This document shows positions 25,250 through 34,356 of a stretch of DNA of 64,000 nt, piece by piece. The notes below the pieces were generated by a model. The model did no database searches and had not been told where the DNA came from. It was given only the letters and a program-made list of their open reading frames with translations. The stretch covers positions 1-64,000 of the forward strand of contig DCUJ01000009.1 in the NCBI GenBank assembly GCA_002328495.1, given 5' to 3'. The DNA is from Sulfurospirillum sp. UBA2217. Its GTDB lineage: Bacteria; Campylobacterota; Campylobacteria; Campylobacterales; Sulfurospirillaceae. Every line of letters starts with the position of its first letter. The first letter of the stretch is position 1. Made by a program: the position numbers and the translations under genes.

Positions 25250-26356
25250 ATGTTTATCGACAATGTAGCACTCACCCTTAGTTCTGGCAAAGGTGGCCCA
25301 GGATGCGTTTCCTTTCGACGCGAAAAGCATGTCATCCAAGGTGGCCCTGATGGCGGAGATGGTGGACGTGGTGGTAATGTCTACTTTCAAGTTGATCGCA
25401 ATACACACACCCTTTCACATTTTAGAAACAATCAACATTTAAAAGCAAAAAATGGCGATCAAGGGATGGGTCGAAAGATGTATGGAAAGTCTGGAGAACA
25501 CCTTACGATTATTGTGCCTCCGGGAACACAGGTTCTTGACGCAGTCAGTGGCGATGTTTTGCTCGACCTTATGGAAGAGGGAGATAAACAACTCTTTTTA
25601 GAGGGAGGTATGGGAGGACTTGGGAACACACACTTTAAAAGTTCAACCAATCAGCGCCCAGAATATGCGCAACCTGGACGTGGTGGAGAGACAAAAGAGA
25701 TTCGTTTAGAACTAAAACTTATCGCAGATGTAGGGCTTGTTGGTTTTCCAAATGTGGGAAAATCTACGCTTATTTCGGTTATCTCTAATGCTCAGCCTGA
25801 AATTGCCAATTATGAATTTACAACATTAACCCCAAAACTAGGCGTGGTGGTTACGGAAGATTTTAGATCTTATGTTATGGCAGATATCCCTGGAATTATT
25901 GAAGGTGCAAGTGAAGGAAGAGGGCTTGGGATTGATTTCCTTCGTCACATAGAACGGACTCAATTTTTACTTTTTATGGTGGATTTGGCTAATTATCGTG
26001 ATTTGAAAATGCAGTATGAAACCCTCAAAGCAGAACTTCAAAAATTTTCTCACGAGCTTAGTACCCGTGATTTTGCCATCGCTTTAACACGCTGTGACAC
26101 GATGGAGCCCTGCGAAATCAATGAAAAAGTAGAGGCCTTTTTAGATTTATTAGGACTCAAAGCCAATACCTTAACCTCTAAATACAAAACGCGCGAAGAT
26201 ATTCACTCTTTTGGGCAAGACGTCTATGAAAGAGATTCCGCCTTGCCTTTTTTTGTTTTACCCATATCGTCTGTGTCAAAAATCAATATTGATGCTATTA
26301 AATATGCACTATCTGATGTCATAACAAAGGTCCGTGATGAGAAGAGTCGTCGTTAA
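25250..26356 (+). CDS. obg: GTPase Obg/CgtA
   Basis: This ribosome-assembly GTPase has 368 residues. The glycine-rich Obg fold fills residues 1-158 (SSGKGGPGCVSFRREKHV, GGPDGGDGGRGGNVYF). The G domain shows GFPNVGKSTLIS, the switch region FTTLTPKLG and DIPGIIEGASEGRGLG. The expected TRCD comes next, then the G5-like SSVSK. The variable C-terminal OCT domain is absent, as is usual in Gram-negatives. A palindrome copy (25198-25205) lies in the leader. It overlaps proB by 20 bp. Confidence 0.97.
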   Translation: MFIDNVALTLSSGKGGPGCVSFRREKHVIQGGPDGGDGGRGGNVYFQVDRNTHTLSHFRNNQHLKAKNGDQGMGRKMYGKSGEHLTIIVPPGTQVLDAVSGDVLLDLMEEGDKQLFLEGGMGGLGNTHFKSSTNQRPEYAQPGRGGETKEIRLELKLIADVGLVGFPNVGKSTLISVISNAQPEIANYEFTTLTPKLGVVVTEDFRSYVMADIPGIIEGASEGRGLGIDFLRHIERTQFLLFMVDLANYRDLKMQYETLKAELQKFSHELSTRDFAIALTRCDTMEPCEINEKVEAFLDLLGLKANTLTSKYKTREDIHSFGQDVYERDSALPFFVLPISSVSKINIDAIKYALSDVITKVRDEKSRR

Positions 26357-27101
26357 GGTTGGCACACATGTGCTAAGCGAACAAAACCGTTTGTGTAAAG
26401 AACGCATTTTAAATTTAGTTGAATTTTTAGTGGCTCTTATGGAAAAGCATGAAGTCATTTTAGTCTCTTCAGGTGCTGTGGCAGCGGGTTATACGACGCT
26501 TAAATTAGATAAAAAATTACTTCATAATCGTCAAGCGATTGCTGCTGTGGGACAACCGCAACTCATGGCAACGTATAATAAAAAGCTGGAAAAATTTGGG
26601 AAAAGTGGTGCGCAACTTTTGTTAACCGCCGATGACTTTGATTCTCGAAAACGGTGTCATCATGCAAAATGCACGATTGATACTTTGCTTCACCATGGTA
26701 TTTTGCCTATTATCAATGAAAATGATGCAACGGCTACAGAAGAGCTTGTCTTCGGTGACAATGACCAACTTTCTGCACGCGTAGCTTACTATTTTGGGGC
26801 AGACTTGCTTATTTTACTCTCCGACATTGATGGCTATTACGATAAAGATCCTCATAAACATGCTGATGCAAGCATACGAAAAATTGTTCATGAAATTGAA
26901 GCCAGTGAGCTTGAGGTGGAAAAATCAGTTAACTTTGCTTTCGCAACTGGGGGCATTGTGACCAAACTCAAAGCAGCTGATTTTTTGCTAGAGCGTCAAA
27001 AGTCGATGTTTATTGCCAGTGGATTTGATTTGAGTGATGTGAAAAGTTATATGTTGCAAGGCGTCCACAAAGGCGGAACACTCTTTACATGTAAGGATTA
27101 A
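26337..27101 (+). CDS. proB: Glutamate 5-kinase (without PUA domain)
   Basis: The enzyme phosphorylates glutamate for proline synthesis. Amino-acid-kinase motifs are RVVVKVGTHVLSE, VSSGAVAAGYTTLKL, INENDATATEEL with FGDNDQLSARVA, and FATGGIVTKLKAA. At 254 residues it is the short form lacking the C-terminal RNA-binding PUA domain, common in Campylobacterota. The ATG at 26337, 6 bp from AAAGG, is preferred to the GTG at 26334. The last residues FTCKD are encoded by a palindrome copy. Confidence 0.94.
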   Translation: MRRVVVKVGTHVLSEQNRLCKERILNLVEFLVALMEKHEVILVSSGAVAAGYTTLKLDKKLLHNRQAIAAVGQPQLMATYNKKLEKFGKSGAQLLLTADDFDSRKRCHHAKCTIDTLLHHGILPIINENDATATEELVFGDNDQLSARVAYYFGADLLILLSDIDGYYDKDPHKHADASIRKIVHEIEASELEVEKSVNFAFATGGIVTKLKAADFLLERQKSMFIASGFDLSDVKSYMLQGVHKGGTLFTCKD

Positions 27102-27102
27102 C

Positions 27103-28020
27103 ATGCGCATCGTCTTTATGGGAACACCCGCGTATGCTACTACCATTTTAAAAGCATTGGTTTACGATGAGTGCGTAGAGGTTTCTCTTTTGGTGACACA
27201 AGAAGATAAACCTGTGGGACGAAAACAAATTTTAACACCTCCTGATACGAAAGCGTGGGTTTTAGAGACGGCCCTTTCTTTGGATATCTATCAGCCAAAA
27301 TCACTACGTACAGAAGAAGCCCGTGAAAAAATAGCTTCTTATCGACCCGATTTTATTGTGGTAGCGGCGTATGGAAAGCTCTTACCAAAAGCAATTTTAG
27401 ATATTGCTCCTTGCATTAACTTACATGCATCGTTGCTCCCAAAATACCGAGGAGCAAGCCCTATTCAATCCACGCTTTTAGATGGAGCAATGTATACAGG
27501 TGTGACATCGATGCTTATGGAAGAGGGGCTTGATACGGGTTCAATGTTGGGCTTTTCATATCACCGCATAGGTTGCAATGATACGTCAGGTGCTTTGTTT
27601 GAAATATTGGCACAGCATGCGGCAGCATTGGCACGGGTGACCTTAAAGTATTTTCCCACACTGAGCCCTTTAACACAAAAAAATTGTGACGCAACGCAGT
27701 GTAAAAAAATCAAAAAAGAAGAGGGTGAAGTCAGTTTTGAGCAGAGTGCGCAATCCATCATGCGACGCGCTCAAGGCTTAAGCCCTTGGCCAGGCATTTT
27801 TCTTTCCTCTGGATTAAAACTGTTGGCATTAGAACAAACTCAGAATACGCAGGACACACCCGTAGGTGTTATTTCACGGATTGAAAAAGAGGGCGTGGTT
27901 GTTACATGTAAAGAAGGAGCATTGTTGATTAAACGGGTTCAACCTTTCTCTAAAAATGCCATGAATGCGTGCGATTACATACGAGGAAGAAGGATAGGTA
28001 TTGGTGATTCACTGGCTTGA
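27103..28020 (+). CDS. fmt: Methionyl-tRNA formyltransferase
   Basis: It formylates initiator Met-tRNA with 10-formyl-tetrahydrofolate. The 305-residue protein shows RIVFMGTPAYATTIL, VAAYGKLLPKAIL, the catalytic segment INLHASLLPKYRGASPIQ, GVTSMLMEEGLDTG and a C-terminal tRNA-binding domain. It begins 1 bp after proB and overlaps birA by 20 bp. Confidence 0.96.
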   Translation: MRIVFMGTPAYATTILKALVYDECVEVSLLVTQEDKPVGRKQILTPPDTKAWVLETALSLDIYQPKSLRTEEAREKIASYRPDFIVVAAYGKLLPKAILDIAPCINLHASLLPKYRGASPIQSTLLDGAMYTGVTSMLMEEGLDTGSMLGFSYHRIGCNDTSGALFEILAQHAAALARVTLKYFPTLSPLTQKNCDATQCKKIKKEEGEVSFEQSAQSIMRRAQGLSPWPGIFLSSGLKLLALEQTQNTQDTPVGVISRIEKEGVVVTCKEGALLIKRVQPFSKNAMNACDYIRGRRIGIGDSLA

Positions 28021-28636
28021 AACGTGTGATTCAACTCATCAGCACCTCATTGATGGGTTGAAAAATGGGACATTTATACCTCCCATTGCCCTTGGTTGCC
28101 ATGAACAAACACATGGAATTGGAAGTCGTGGGAATATGTGGTTGGGTGGAATTGGAAACCTTTTTTTCTCATTTTGTGTAGAAGAGAAACAACTACCCCA
28201 CGATTTGCCATTAGCTTCTATTTCTATCTATTTTTCAGCACTTGTTCATGCTATTTTAAAAGAACAAAGCTCGAAAGTATGGCTTAAGTGGCCCAATGAT
28301 TTTTATGTGAAAGAGAAGAAAATCGGAGGAATGATTACCACCAAGCAGGGAAGCTTTATCATCGGATCTATTGGGTTAAATCTTGCTTCTAGCCCTGAAG
28401 AATTCGGTGTTTTGGATATCTGTGTTTCCTCCCATTTTGTGGCTGAAGCACTCATGCGTGAAATTGAAAAGAAAAAAGAGTGGAAGGATGTTTTTAGTAA
28501 ATATAAGCTAGAATTTTATAAAAACCGCAATGCAACCTTTCATTTGGGCGAAAAGGTGGTCTCTTTGCGTGATGCGGTGCTGTGTGATGATGGATCCATA
28601 GAGTTAGAAAACAAAAAGGTGTACAGTTTACGATGA
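28001..28636 (+). CDS. birA: Biotin--[acetyl-CoA-carboxylase] ligase
   Basis: The 211-residue protein attaches biotin to the carboxyl carrier protein. It has the biotinyl-AMP binding loop HGIGSRGNMWLGGIGNLFFSF, the KWPNDFYVKEKKIGGMI catalytic Lys segment and a short SH3-like C terminus. There is no N-terminal helix-turn-helix, so it should not repress bio genes. The start is TTG 6 bp after AAGGA; the next codon, GTG, is also possible. It overlaps fmt and parA. Confidence 0.93.
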   Translation: MVIHWLETCDSTHQHLIDGLKNGTFIPPIALGCHEQTHGIGSRGNMWLGGIGNLFFSFCVEEKQLPHDLPLASISIYFSALVHAILKEQSSKVWLKWPNDFYVKEKKIGGMITTKQGSFIIGSIGLNLASSPEEFGVLDICVSSHFVAEALMREIEKKKEWKDVFSKYKLEFYKNRNATFHLGEKVVSLRDAVLCDDGSIELENKKVYSLR

Positions 28637-29418
28637 GTGAAATAATAGCAATAGCCAATCAAAAAGGCGGTGTGGGTAAAACGACCACTGCCATTAATTT
28701 AGCTGCCTCTTTGGCGGTCGCTGAAAAAAAAGTGCTTTTAATTGACATTGACCCACAAGCCAATGCAACAACGGGTCTTGGCTTTCACCGAAGCGATTAC
28801 GAATTTAACATTTACCATGTGCTCATTGGTCGAAAGCGTCTTTCACAAGTTATTCTTGAAACGTCGTTACCCACCTTACATGTAGCGCCTTCTAACATCG
28901 GACTTGTAGGTGTGGAGAAAGAATTTTACGACAACAACACCAAAGGCCGAGAACTTATTTTAAAAAGCAAAATTGAAGAAATTAGTGGTCAATACGACTA
29001 TATTATTATTGATTCACCTCCGGCTCTTGGGAGCATTACCATCAATGCACTGAGTGCTGCGAATTCGGTTATTATCCCGATTCAATGCGAATTTTTTGCA
29101 CTAGAAGGCTTAGCCCAGCTTTTAAATACCGTTAAACTCATCAAAAAAACCATTAATCCAACGCTTGAAATCAAAGGATTCTTGCCAACGATGTATAGTA
29201 CGCAAAATAATCTTTCTAAACAAGTTTTTGCCGACCTTAAGGAACACTTTAAAAATAAATTATTTGTGGACAAAGAGAGTGCTTCGTATGTGGTCATTCC
29301 TCGTAATATCAAATTGGCAGAATCTCCAAGTTTTGGAAAGCCTATTATTTTGTACGATGTGGAATCTCCAGGTTCAAAAGCCTATCAAAATCTTGCTAAT
29401 TCAATTTTGGTGAGTTAA
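28633..29418 (+). CDS. parA: Chromosome-partitioning ATPase ParA/Soj
   Basis: The 261-residue protein has the deviant Walker A IANQKGGVGKTTTAINLAAS with both signature lysines, DIDPQANATTGLG, and the Walker B region YDYIIIDSPPALG. It would form nucleoid-bound ATP dimers that move ParB-origin complexes. ATGA overlap with birA; parB follows 2 bp after its stop. One palindrome copy encodes LHVA. Confidence 0.97.
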   Translation: MSEIIAIANQKGGVGKTTTAINLAASLAVAEKKVLLIDIDPQANATTGLGFHRSDYEFNIYHVLIGRKRLSQVILETSLPTLHVAPSNIGLVGVEKEFYDNNTKGRELILKSKIEEISGQYDYIIIDSPPALGSITINALSAANSVIIPIQCEFFALEGLAQLLNTVKLIKKTINPTLEIKGFLPTMYSTQNNLSKQVFADLKEHFKNKLFVDKESASYVVIPRNIKLAESPSFGKPIILYDVESPGSKAYQNLANSILVS

Positions 29419-29420
29419 GG

Positions 29421-30284
29421 ATGAGTACAAAAAAAGTATTAGGAAGAGGGCTCAGTGCTATTATAGAGGATGTAGAAGAGGCGTATAAGCAAGATATTGA
29501 ACAAGCACGCGATTTGGTGCGTGAAATTGATATTGACCGCATTACTCCAAACCCTTTTCAGCCTCGTGTGCATTTTAGTGAAACAGCGTTAAAAGAACTT
29601 AGCGAATCAATTAAAAGGCATGGTTTATTGCAGCCTATTATTGTGGTTGCTAAAGATGATGCGTATATGTTATTGGCAGGTGAGCGCCGTTTACGTGCCA
29701 CAAAATTGGCGGGTTTTACTAGAATTAAAGCTATTGTGGCAGATATTGAGTCAAAGAATTTACGAGAACTTGCTCTCATTGAAAATATTCAACGGGAAGA
29801 TCTAAATCCGATTGAGCTTGCTGTTGCGTATAAAGAGTTGATTGAAGAGTATAAAATTACCCAAGAGGGACTCTCTGAAATTATTCACAAAAGCCGTACG
29901 CAAATTACCAATACGATGCGTCTTTTAAGTCTAAGCGATCAGACTAAACGTTACTTGAGTGATGGATTACTCTCTCAAGGACACGCTAAAGTGATTGTTG
30001 GTTTAGAACCCAAAGAAGAAGAGACCGTTGTAAACACCATTTTAGGTCAAAAACTGAGTGTTCGCGATACAGAGCTTTTGGTCAAAAAAATGAAAACTGG
30101 TGACCCGTTTGGTAAAGAAATAAAGACCATTATGGATGAAATCCCTGAAAATATTATGACCATTCAGAAGAAATTGGGCTCTATGGGATTGGAAGTCACC
30201 GCAAAAAGTAAAGCCATTACCGTGCATTTTAAAAATAGTGACAGTGCAGATGCCTTTTTGGAACGATTAGTGCAACTTGGTTAA
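29421..30284 (+). CDS. parB: Chromosome-partitioning protein ParB
   Basis: The 287-residue protein has the CTPase/ParB-Srx domain (NPFQPRVHFSETALKELSESI, MLLAGERRLRATKLAG, ENIQREDLNPIE), a central helix-turn-helix (ITQEGLSEIIHKSRTQITN) and a C-terminal dimerisation tail. It loads at parS and slides as a CTP clamp. I did not see a canonical parS site in the window, so its sites are elsewhere or diverged. Confidence 0.96.
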   Translation: MSTKKVLGRGLSAIIEDVEEAYKQDIEQARDLVREIDIDRITPNPFQPRVHFSETALKELSESIKRHGLLQPIIVVAKDDAYMLLAGERRLRATKLAGFTRIKAIVADIESKNLRELALIENIQREDLNPIELAVAYKELIEEYKITQEGLSEIIHKSRTQITNTMRLLSLSDQTKRYLSDGLLSQGHAKVIVGLEPKEEETVVNTILGQKLSVRDTELLVKKMKTGDPFGKEIKTIMDEIPENIMTIQKKLGSMGLEVTAKSKAITVHFKNSDSADAFLERLVQLG

Positions 30285-30325
30285 CTGTCTTTTTTCGTTT
30301 AATAAACTCTTTTCCTTAATTATGT

Positions 30326-30331
30326 TAAAAT
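30326..30331 (+). promoter_or_regulatory. Possible promoter of the atp operon
   Basis: TAAAAT lies 68 bp before the atpF' start in the 114-bp AT-rich gap after parB. There is no strong terminator after parB, so read-through is also possible. Confidence 0.35.
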
Positions 30332-30398
30332 TCGCCGATTTTTAAACTAAACCTAAAAATTAAACTTGAGTATTACCTCGACTAAAGGAGCATGAACT

Positions 30399-30821
30399 AT
30401 GTTGGATATCTTGCCAGAACTGTTACTGGTAACGGGAATTGTATTCTTGTTTTTGTTGTTTATTCTCAACAAAACATTGTACAAACCTCTTTTAGCGTTT
30501 ATCGACAATCGTAACAACGCTATCAATCGTGATTTGGAAAATGCAGGAAAGAATGCGAGCGATGTCGCGGCATATTTCAAAGAAGTGGAGACAATTCTTA
30601 GCGAAGGTCGTGATCAAGCGCATCGCATTAAAGATGCTGCAATGAATGAAGCCAAAGAAAAGGCTGCACATAAAGTTGAGAGTAAACGTGCGCAGCTTGA
30701 GGTTCAAAGTGAGGCTTTATTTAAACAACTCGAATCTGACAAAGTGGACTTTAAAAACCACCTTTTAGCAAATATGCCTCTATTTAAAGAAGGTGTCTCT
30801 GCTAAGCTCAGTCACATTTAA
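30399..30821 (+). CDS. atpF': ATP synthase F0 subunit b'
   Basis: The 140-residue protein has one N-terminal membrane helix (about residues 5-24, LLLVTGIVFLFLLFILN), the NKTLYKPLLAFIDNRNNAI segment and a long charged stalk helix. It pairs with subunit b as an asymmetric peripheral stalk. AAAGGAG precedes the ATG. The c (atpE) and a (atpB) subunits are not in the window, as is usual for this phylum. Confidence 0.92.
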   Translation: MLDILPELLLVTGIVFLFLLFILNKTLYKPLLAFIDNRNNAINRDLENAGKNASDVAAYFKEVETILSEGRDQAHRIKDAAMNEAKEKAAHKVESKRAQLEVQSEALFKQLESDKVDFKNHLLANMPLFKEGVSAKLSHI

Positions 30822-30831
30822 AGGAAAAGGC

Positions 30832-31347
30832 ATGAGATTAAAGTATCTTGTATGGATTATGGTTCCTGTACTGGCTTGTGCAAGTGATGCAGCGGGGGGA
30901 GGTACCACGGATATTGTTCCCCGAACGGTTAACTTTTTAATTTTTGCATCTATTTTATACTATTTGGTTGCAGGTGCGGCTAAGAATTTTTACTTTGGAC
31001 GCAAGGATGCAATCGCTCACAGGCTTGATTCGATTCAGATGAAGTTAAAAGAGTCAAATAGTAAAAAAGAGAGTGCTTTACAAAAAATTGAAGAGGCAAA
31101 GGCAAACGCACGTGCTTTAGTCGAAACAGCTAAAAAAGAGGCAGTCTTGCTCGGCGAAAAAATTGCGGCAGAAGCAGAACAAGAGATTGAAAATCTTGAA
31201 AAAGCATTACACGATAAAGTCAGTATTGAAGAGCGAAGAATGCAACGTACAGCGGTCAATGAAGTATTAGATGAACTTTTTAAAGAAGGTTCCATTGCAA
31301 TTGATCATAATGAAATGGTCAAAATCATCAACAAGAAGGTGGCGTAA
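30832..31347 (+). CDS. atpF: ATP synthase F0 subunit b
   Basis: From the ATG at 30832, just after AAGGAAAAGG, the protein has 171 residues. It opens with a signal-peptide-like stretch MRLKYLVWIMVPVLAC, followed by DIVPRTVNFLIFASILYYLV, the real membrane anchor, and a long alanine/glutamate-rich stalk. The VLAC/ASD junction resembles a lipobox. The 4-bp overlap with atpH supports coupled assembly. A longer upstream start at 30793 would lie inside atpF' and lacks a ribosome site. Confidence 0.92.
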   Translation: MRLKYLVWIMVPVLACASDAAGGGTTDIVPRTVNFLIFASILYYLVAGAAKNFYFGRKDAIAHRLDSIQMKLKESNSKKESALQKIEEAKANARALVETAKKEAVLLGEKIAAEAEQEIENLEKALHDKVSIEERRMQRTAVNEVLDELFKEGSIAIDHNEMVKIINKKVA

Positions 31348-31877
31348 TGAGTGGTACTATCGCTAAGAAATATGTGAATGCTCTCCTTAAAAGCTGTAGT
31401 GATACTGAAATTAAGAGTATTGATAGTGCACTTGCAGGTCTGCTAGATGCATTTAAGCTTCCAAAATTTACAACCATCATTCAATCTCCAGATGTAAGTG
31501 TATCTCAAAAGGCGGCATTGTTGATTTCATTGGTTGATACTCAAGAAATTAAATATACCAATTTTATCAAATTACTTGCTGTCAATAATCGTTTGGCTCT
31601 GATTCCTGCGATTGCTAAAGAGTTAGCCTATCAACTCTCTTTAAAAAACAATGTTTTTGAAGGCCAAGTGATGAGTAACTTCAAAGTAACCGCAGCACAG
31701 CTTAAAACAATGGAAGAAAATTTTGGAAAAAAATTTAATGCACAGATTAAATTACAGGCATCAAAAAATAGTTATCCAGGAATTAAAATAGCATTGGATG
31801 ATTTGGGTGTTGAAGTGAGTTTCTCATTAGAACGTTTAAAAGCACAAATGAGTGAACATATTTTAAAAGCAATTTAG
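31347..31877 (+). CDS. atpH: ATP synthase F1 subunit delta
   Basis: The 176-residue protein has the delta/OSCP N-terminal helical bundle (IAKKYVNALLKSCSD...) and the C-terminal IKLQASKNSYPGIKIALDDLGVEVSFSLE segment that joins the stalk to F1. Its ATG overlaps the atpF TAA. Confidence 0.93.
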   Translation: MSGTIAKKYVNALLKSCSDTEIKSIDSALAGLLDAFKLPKFTTIIQSPDVSVSQKAALLISLVDTQEIKYTNFIKLLAVNNRLALIPAIAKELAYQLSLKNNVFEGQVMSNFKVTAAQLKTMEENFGKKFNAQIKLQASKNSYPGIKIALDDLGVEVSFSLERLKAQMSEHILKAI

Positions 31878-31912
31878 AACATACATAAAAAAGATAAGTT
31901 AAGGAGTTATGA

Positions 31913-33430
31913 GTGGGAGCAAAAATGAAAGCTGATGAGATCAGTTCAATCATTAAAGAGCGTATCGAAAACTTTGAACTAAACGTGGATATTGAAGAGA
32001 CAGGTAAAGTTGTCTCCGTTGCCGATGGTGTTGCCAATGTTTATGGGCTAAAGAATGTTATGGCTGGTGAAATGGTTGAGTTTGAAAATGGTGAGAGAGG
32101 TATGGCACTGAATCTTGAGGAATCAAGCGTAGGTATCGTTGTTTTAGGAAGTAGTAATGCCATTAAAGAGGGCTCATCGGTTAAGCGTTTGGCGAAACTT
32201 TTACGTGTGCCTGTAGGTGAAGCGATGGTAGGACGTGTGGTAAACTCTTTGGGTGACCCTATTGATGCCAAAGGACCTATCAATGCAACTGAAACACGTT
32301 TCGTTGAAGAAAAAGCTCATGGCATTATGGCACGAAAATCGGTTCATGAACCACTCCAAACTGGTATTAAAGCGATTGATGCGCTTGTGCCCATTGGTAG
32401 AGGTCAAAGAGAGCTTATTATTGGTGATAGACAAACTGGTAAAACAACGATTGCCATTGACACTATTATTAACCAAAAAGGTCAAAATGTTATCTGTATT
32501 TATGTAGCGATTGGTCAAAAGCAATCGACCGTTGCCCAAGTGGTTAAAAAGCTTGAAGAGCATGGCGCCATGGACTACACTATTGTGGTTAATGCAGGTG
32601 CTTCTGACTCTCCAGCAATGCAGTTTCTAGCACCATATGCGGGTGTTTCGATGGGTGAATATTTTAGAGACAGTGGTCGCCATGCGATGATCGTGTACGA
32701 TGATCTCTCCAAGCATGCAGTAGCATACCGTGAAATGTCATTGATTCTTCGCCGTCCTCCAGGTCGTGAAGCGTACCCAGGGGATGTTTTTTATCTCCAC
32801 TCCAGACTTTTAGAGCGCGCAGCAAAAGTTAACGATGAGTTAGGCGCAGGCTCACTCACAGCACTCCCTATCATTGAAACACAAGCAGGTGACGTATCGG
32901 CCTATATCCCTACCAATGTTATTTCCATTACCGATGGTCAAATTTTCTTGGAATCAGACCTCTTTAACTCAGGAATTCGTCCTGCAATTAATGTCGGTCT
33001 CTCTGTTTCGCGAGTGGGTGGTGCAGCACAAATTAAAGCAACCAAACAAGTAGCAGGAACACTCAGACTTGACCTTGCCCAGTACCGTGAACTTCAAGCG
33101 TTTGCACAATTTGCAAGTGACTTGGATGAATCAAGCCGTAAACAACTCGAACGTGGACAGCGTATGGTTGAGCTTTTGAAACAGCCTCCGTATGCTCCAA
33201 TTCCTGTTGAAAAACAAATTTTGATTATTTTTGCAGGCGCAAAAGGTTACCTTGATAGCATTGATGTTAAATCGGTAGGTCGTTTTGAATCTGAACTTAA
33301 CTCCTTTGTAGAAGCACGTTATCCTGAGATTATTCAAGGACTTAATGTGAAAAAAGCAATCGACAAAGAACTTGAAGAACTATTACATAAGGCAATGGGC
33401 GAGTTTAAAGCAACGTTTGCAGCTAAGTAA
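31913..33430 (+). CDS. atpA: ATP synthase F1 subunit alpha
   Basis: The 505-residue protein begins MGAKMKADEISSIIKERIENFEL. It has the nucleotide loop GDRQTGKTTIAIDTI near residue 170 and the PAINVGLSVSRVGGAAQ signature. The start is GTG at 31913, 6 bp after AAGGAG; this matches the M-x-AK-x-KADEI opening I recall from relatives, whereas the ATG at 31925 is too far from the ribosome site. It provides the non-catalytic nucleotide sites of the F1 hexamer. Confidence 0.97.
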   Translation: MGAKMKADEISSIIKERIENFELNVDIEETGKVVSVADGVANVYGLKNVMAGEMVEFENGERGMALNLEESSVGIVVLGSSNAIKEGSSVKRLAKLLRVPVGEAMVGRVVNSLGDPIDAKGPINATETRFVEEKAHGIMARKSVHEPLQTGIKAIDALVPIGRGQRELIIGDRQTGKTTIAIDTIINQKGQNVICIYVAIGQKQSTVAQVVKKLEEHGAMDYTIVVNAGASDSPAMQFLAPYAGVSMGEYFRDSGRHAMIVYDDLSKHAVAYREMSLILRRPPGREAYPGDVFYLHSRLLERAAKVNDELGAGSLTALPIIETQAGDVSAYIPTNVISITDGQIFLESDLFNSGIRPAINVGLSVSRVGGAAQIKATKQVAGTLRLDLAQYRELQAFAQFASDLDESSRKQLERGQRMVELLKQPPYAPIPVEKQILIIFAGAKGYLDSIDVKSVGRFESELNSFVEARYPEIIQGLNVKKAIDKELEELLHKAMGEFKATFAAK

Positions 33431-33439
33431 GGATGAGCC

Positions 33440-34324
33440 ATGGCAAACCTTAAAGAGATAAAACGAAAAATCAAGAGTGTTCAAAACACTCAAAAAACGA
33501 CGCGAGCTATGAAACTCGTTTCAACAGCAAAGTTGAAGCGAGCAGAGATGGCCGCAAAGCAATCACGTGTGTATGCCGTTAAAATTAACGAAGTACTCTC
33601 AGAAATTGCTTATAAAATCAACCAGTACAAAAGCGGTGCCATCGAAAGTCGTTTTTTTACCAACAATGACACACCAAAAACGATTGATGTTGTGTTTGTA
33701 ACGGCAGATAAAGGTTTGTGTGGTGGCTTTAATATTCAAACTATTAAAGCAGTACGCAATCTTTTAAAAGAGTCTGCTGAGCAAAAAGTAACGGTACGAC
33801 TACGCGCTGTGGGAAGAAAAGGCATTGCATTTTTTAATTTCCAAGGGGTAGAACTTTTAAACGCTTACGCGGGAGTGAGTTCAAATCCCAGTTATGAAAA
33901 AGCACAAGAGATTATCAAGGCAGCGATTGATGATTTTATTGCAGGCAAGACGGATAAAGTGATTATGATTCATAATGGCTATAAAAATATGATTTCTCAA
34001 GAACTTAAAATTGCAGATATCGTTCCCGTTCAGCCCCCTCTTCATTCCATGGAATCAAGTTCACTTATGGAACTTGAGCCTGAAGAGGGTGGAGAAGAGA
34101 TTTTAGATGCCTTGCTACAGAAGTATTTTGAGTACAATATGTACTATGCCCTCATTGATTCATTGGCGGCAGAACACAGTGCACGTATGCAGGCCATGGA
34201 AAATGCAACCAATAATGCAAAAGAGCGTGTTGGTATTTTAACATTGGCATACAATAAAGCAAGACAAGAGTCTATCACTACTGAACTCATTGAGATTATC
34301 AGTGGTGTAGAATCTATGAAATAA
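33440..34324 (+). CDS. atpG: ATP synthase F1 subunit gamma
   Basis: The 294-residue rotor shaft protein has the family N terminus LKEIKRKIKSVQNTQKTTRAM and the C-terminal signature ARMQAMENATNNAKERVGIL. The ATG follows GGATGAGCC, 9 bp after atpA. Confidence 0.96.
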   Translation: MANLKEIKRKIKSVQNTQKTTRAMKLVSTAKLKRAEMAAKQSRVYAVKINEVLSEIAYKINQYKSGAIESRFFTNNDTPKTIDVVFVTADKGLCGGFNIQTIKAVRNLLKESAEQKVTVRLRAVGRKGIAFFNFQGVELLNAYAGVSSNPSYEKAQEIIKAAIDDFIAGKTDKVIMIHNGYKNMISQELKIADIVPVQPPLHSMESSSLMELEPEEGGEEILDALLQKYFEYNMYYALIDSLAAEHSARMQAMENATNNAKERVGILTLAYNKARQESITTELIEIISGVESMK

Positions 34325-34356
34325 ACTGTTTGTAAAAAAGAAAAGGAGAATATTCG

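Noticed and set aside
28633..30284. Replication origin or parS cluster near parAB
   Set aside because: I saw no canonical parS palindrome, DnaA-box cluster or dnaA gene. The TACATGTA palindrome is not a parS match and is spread over the whole window.
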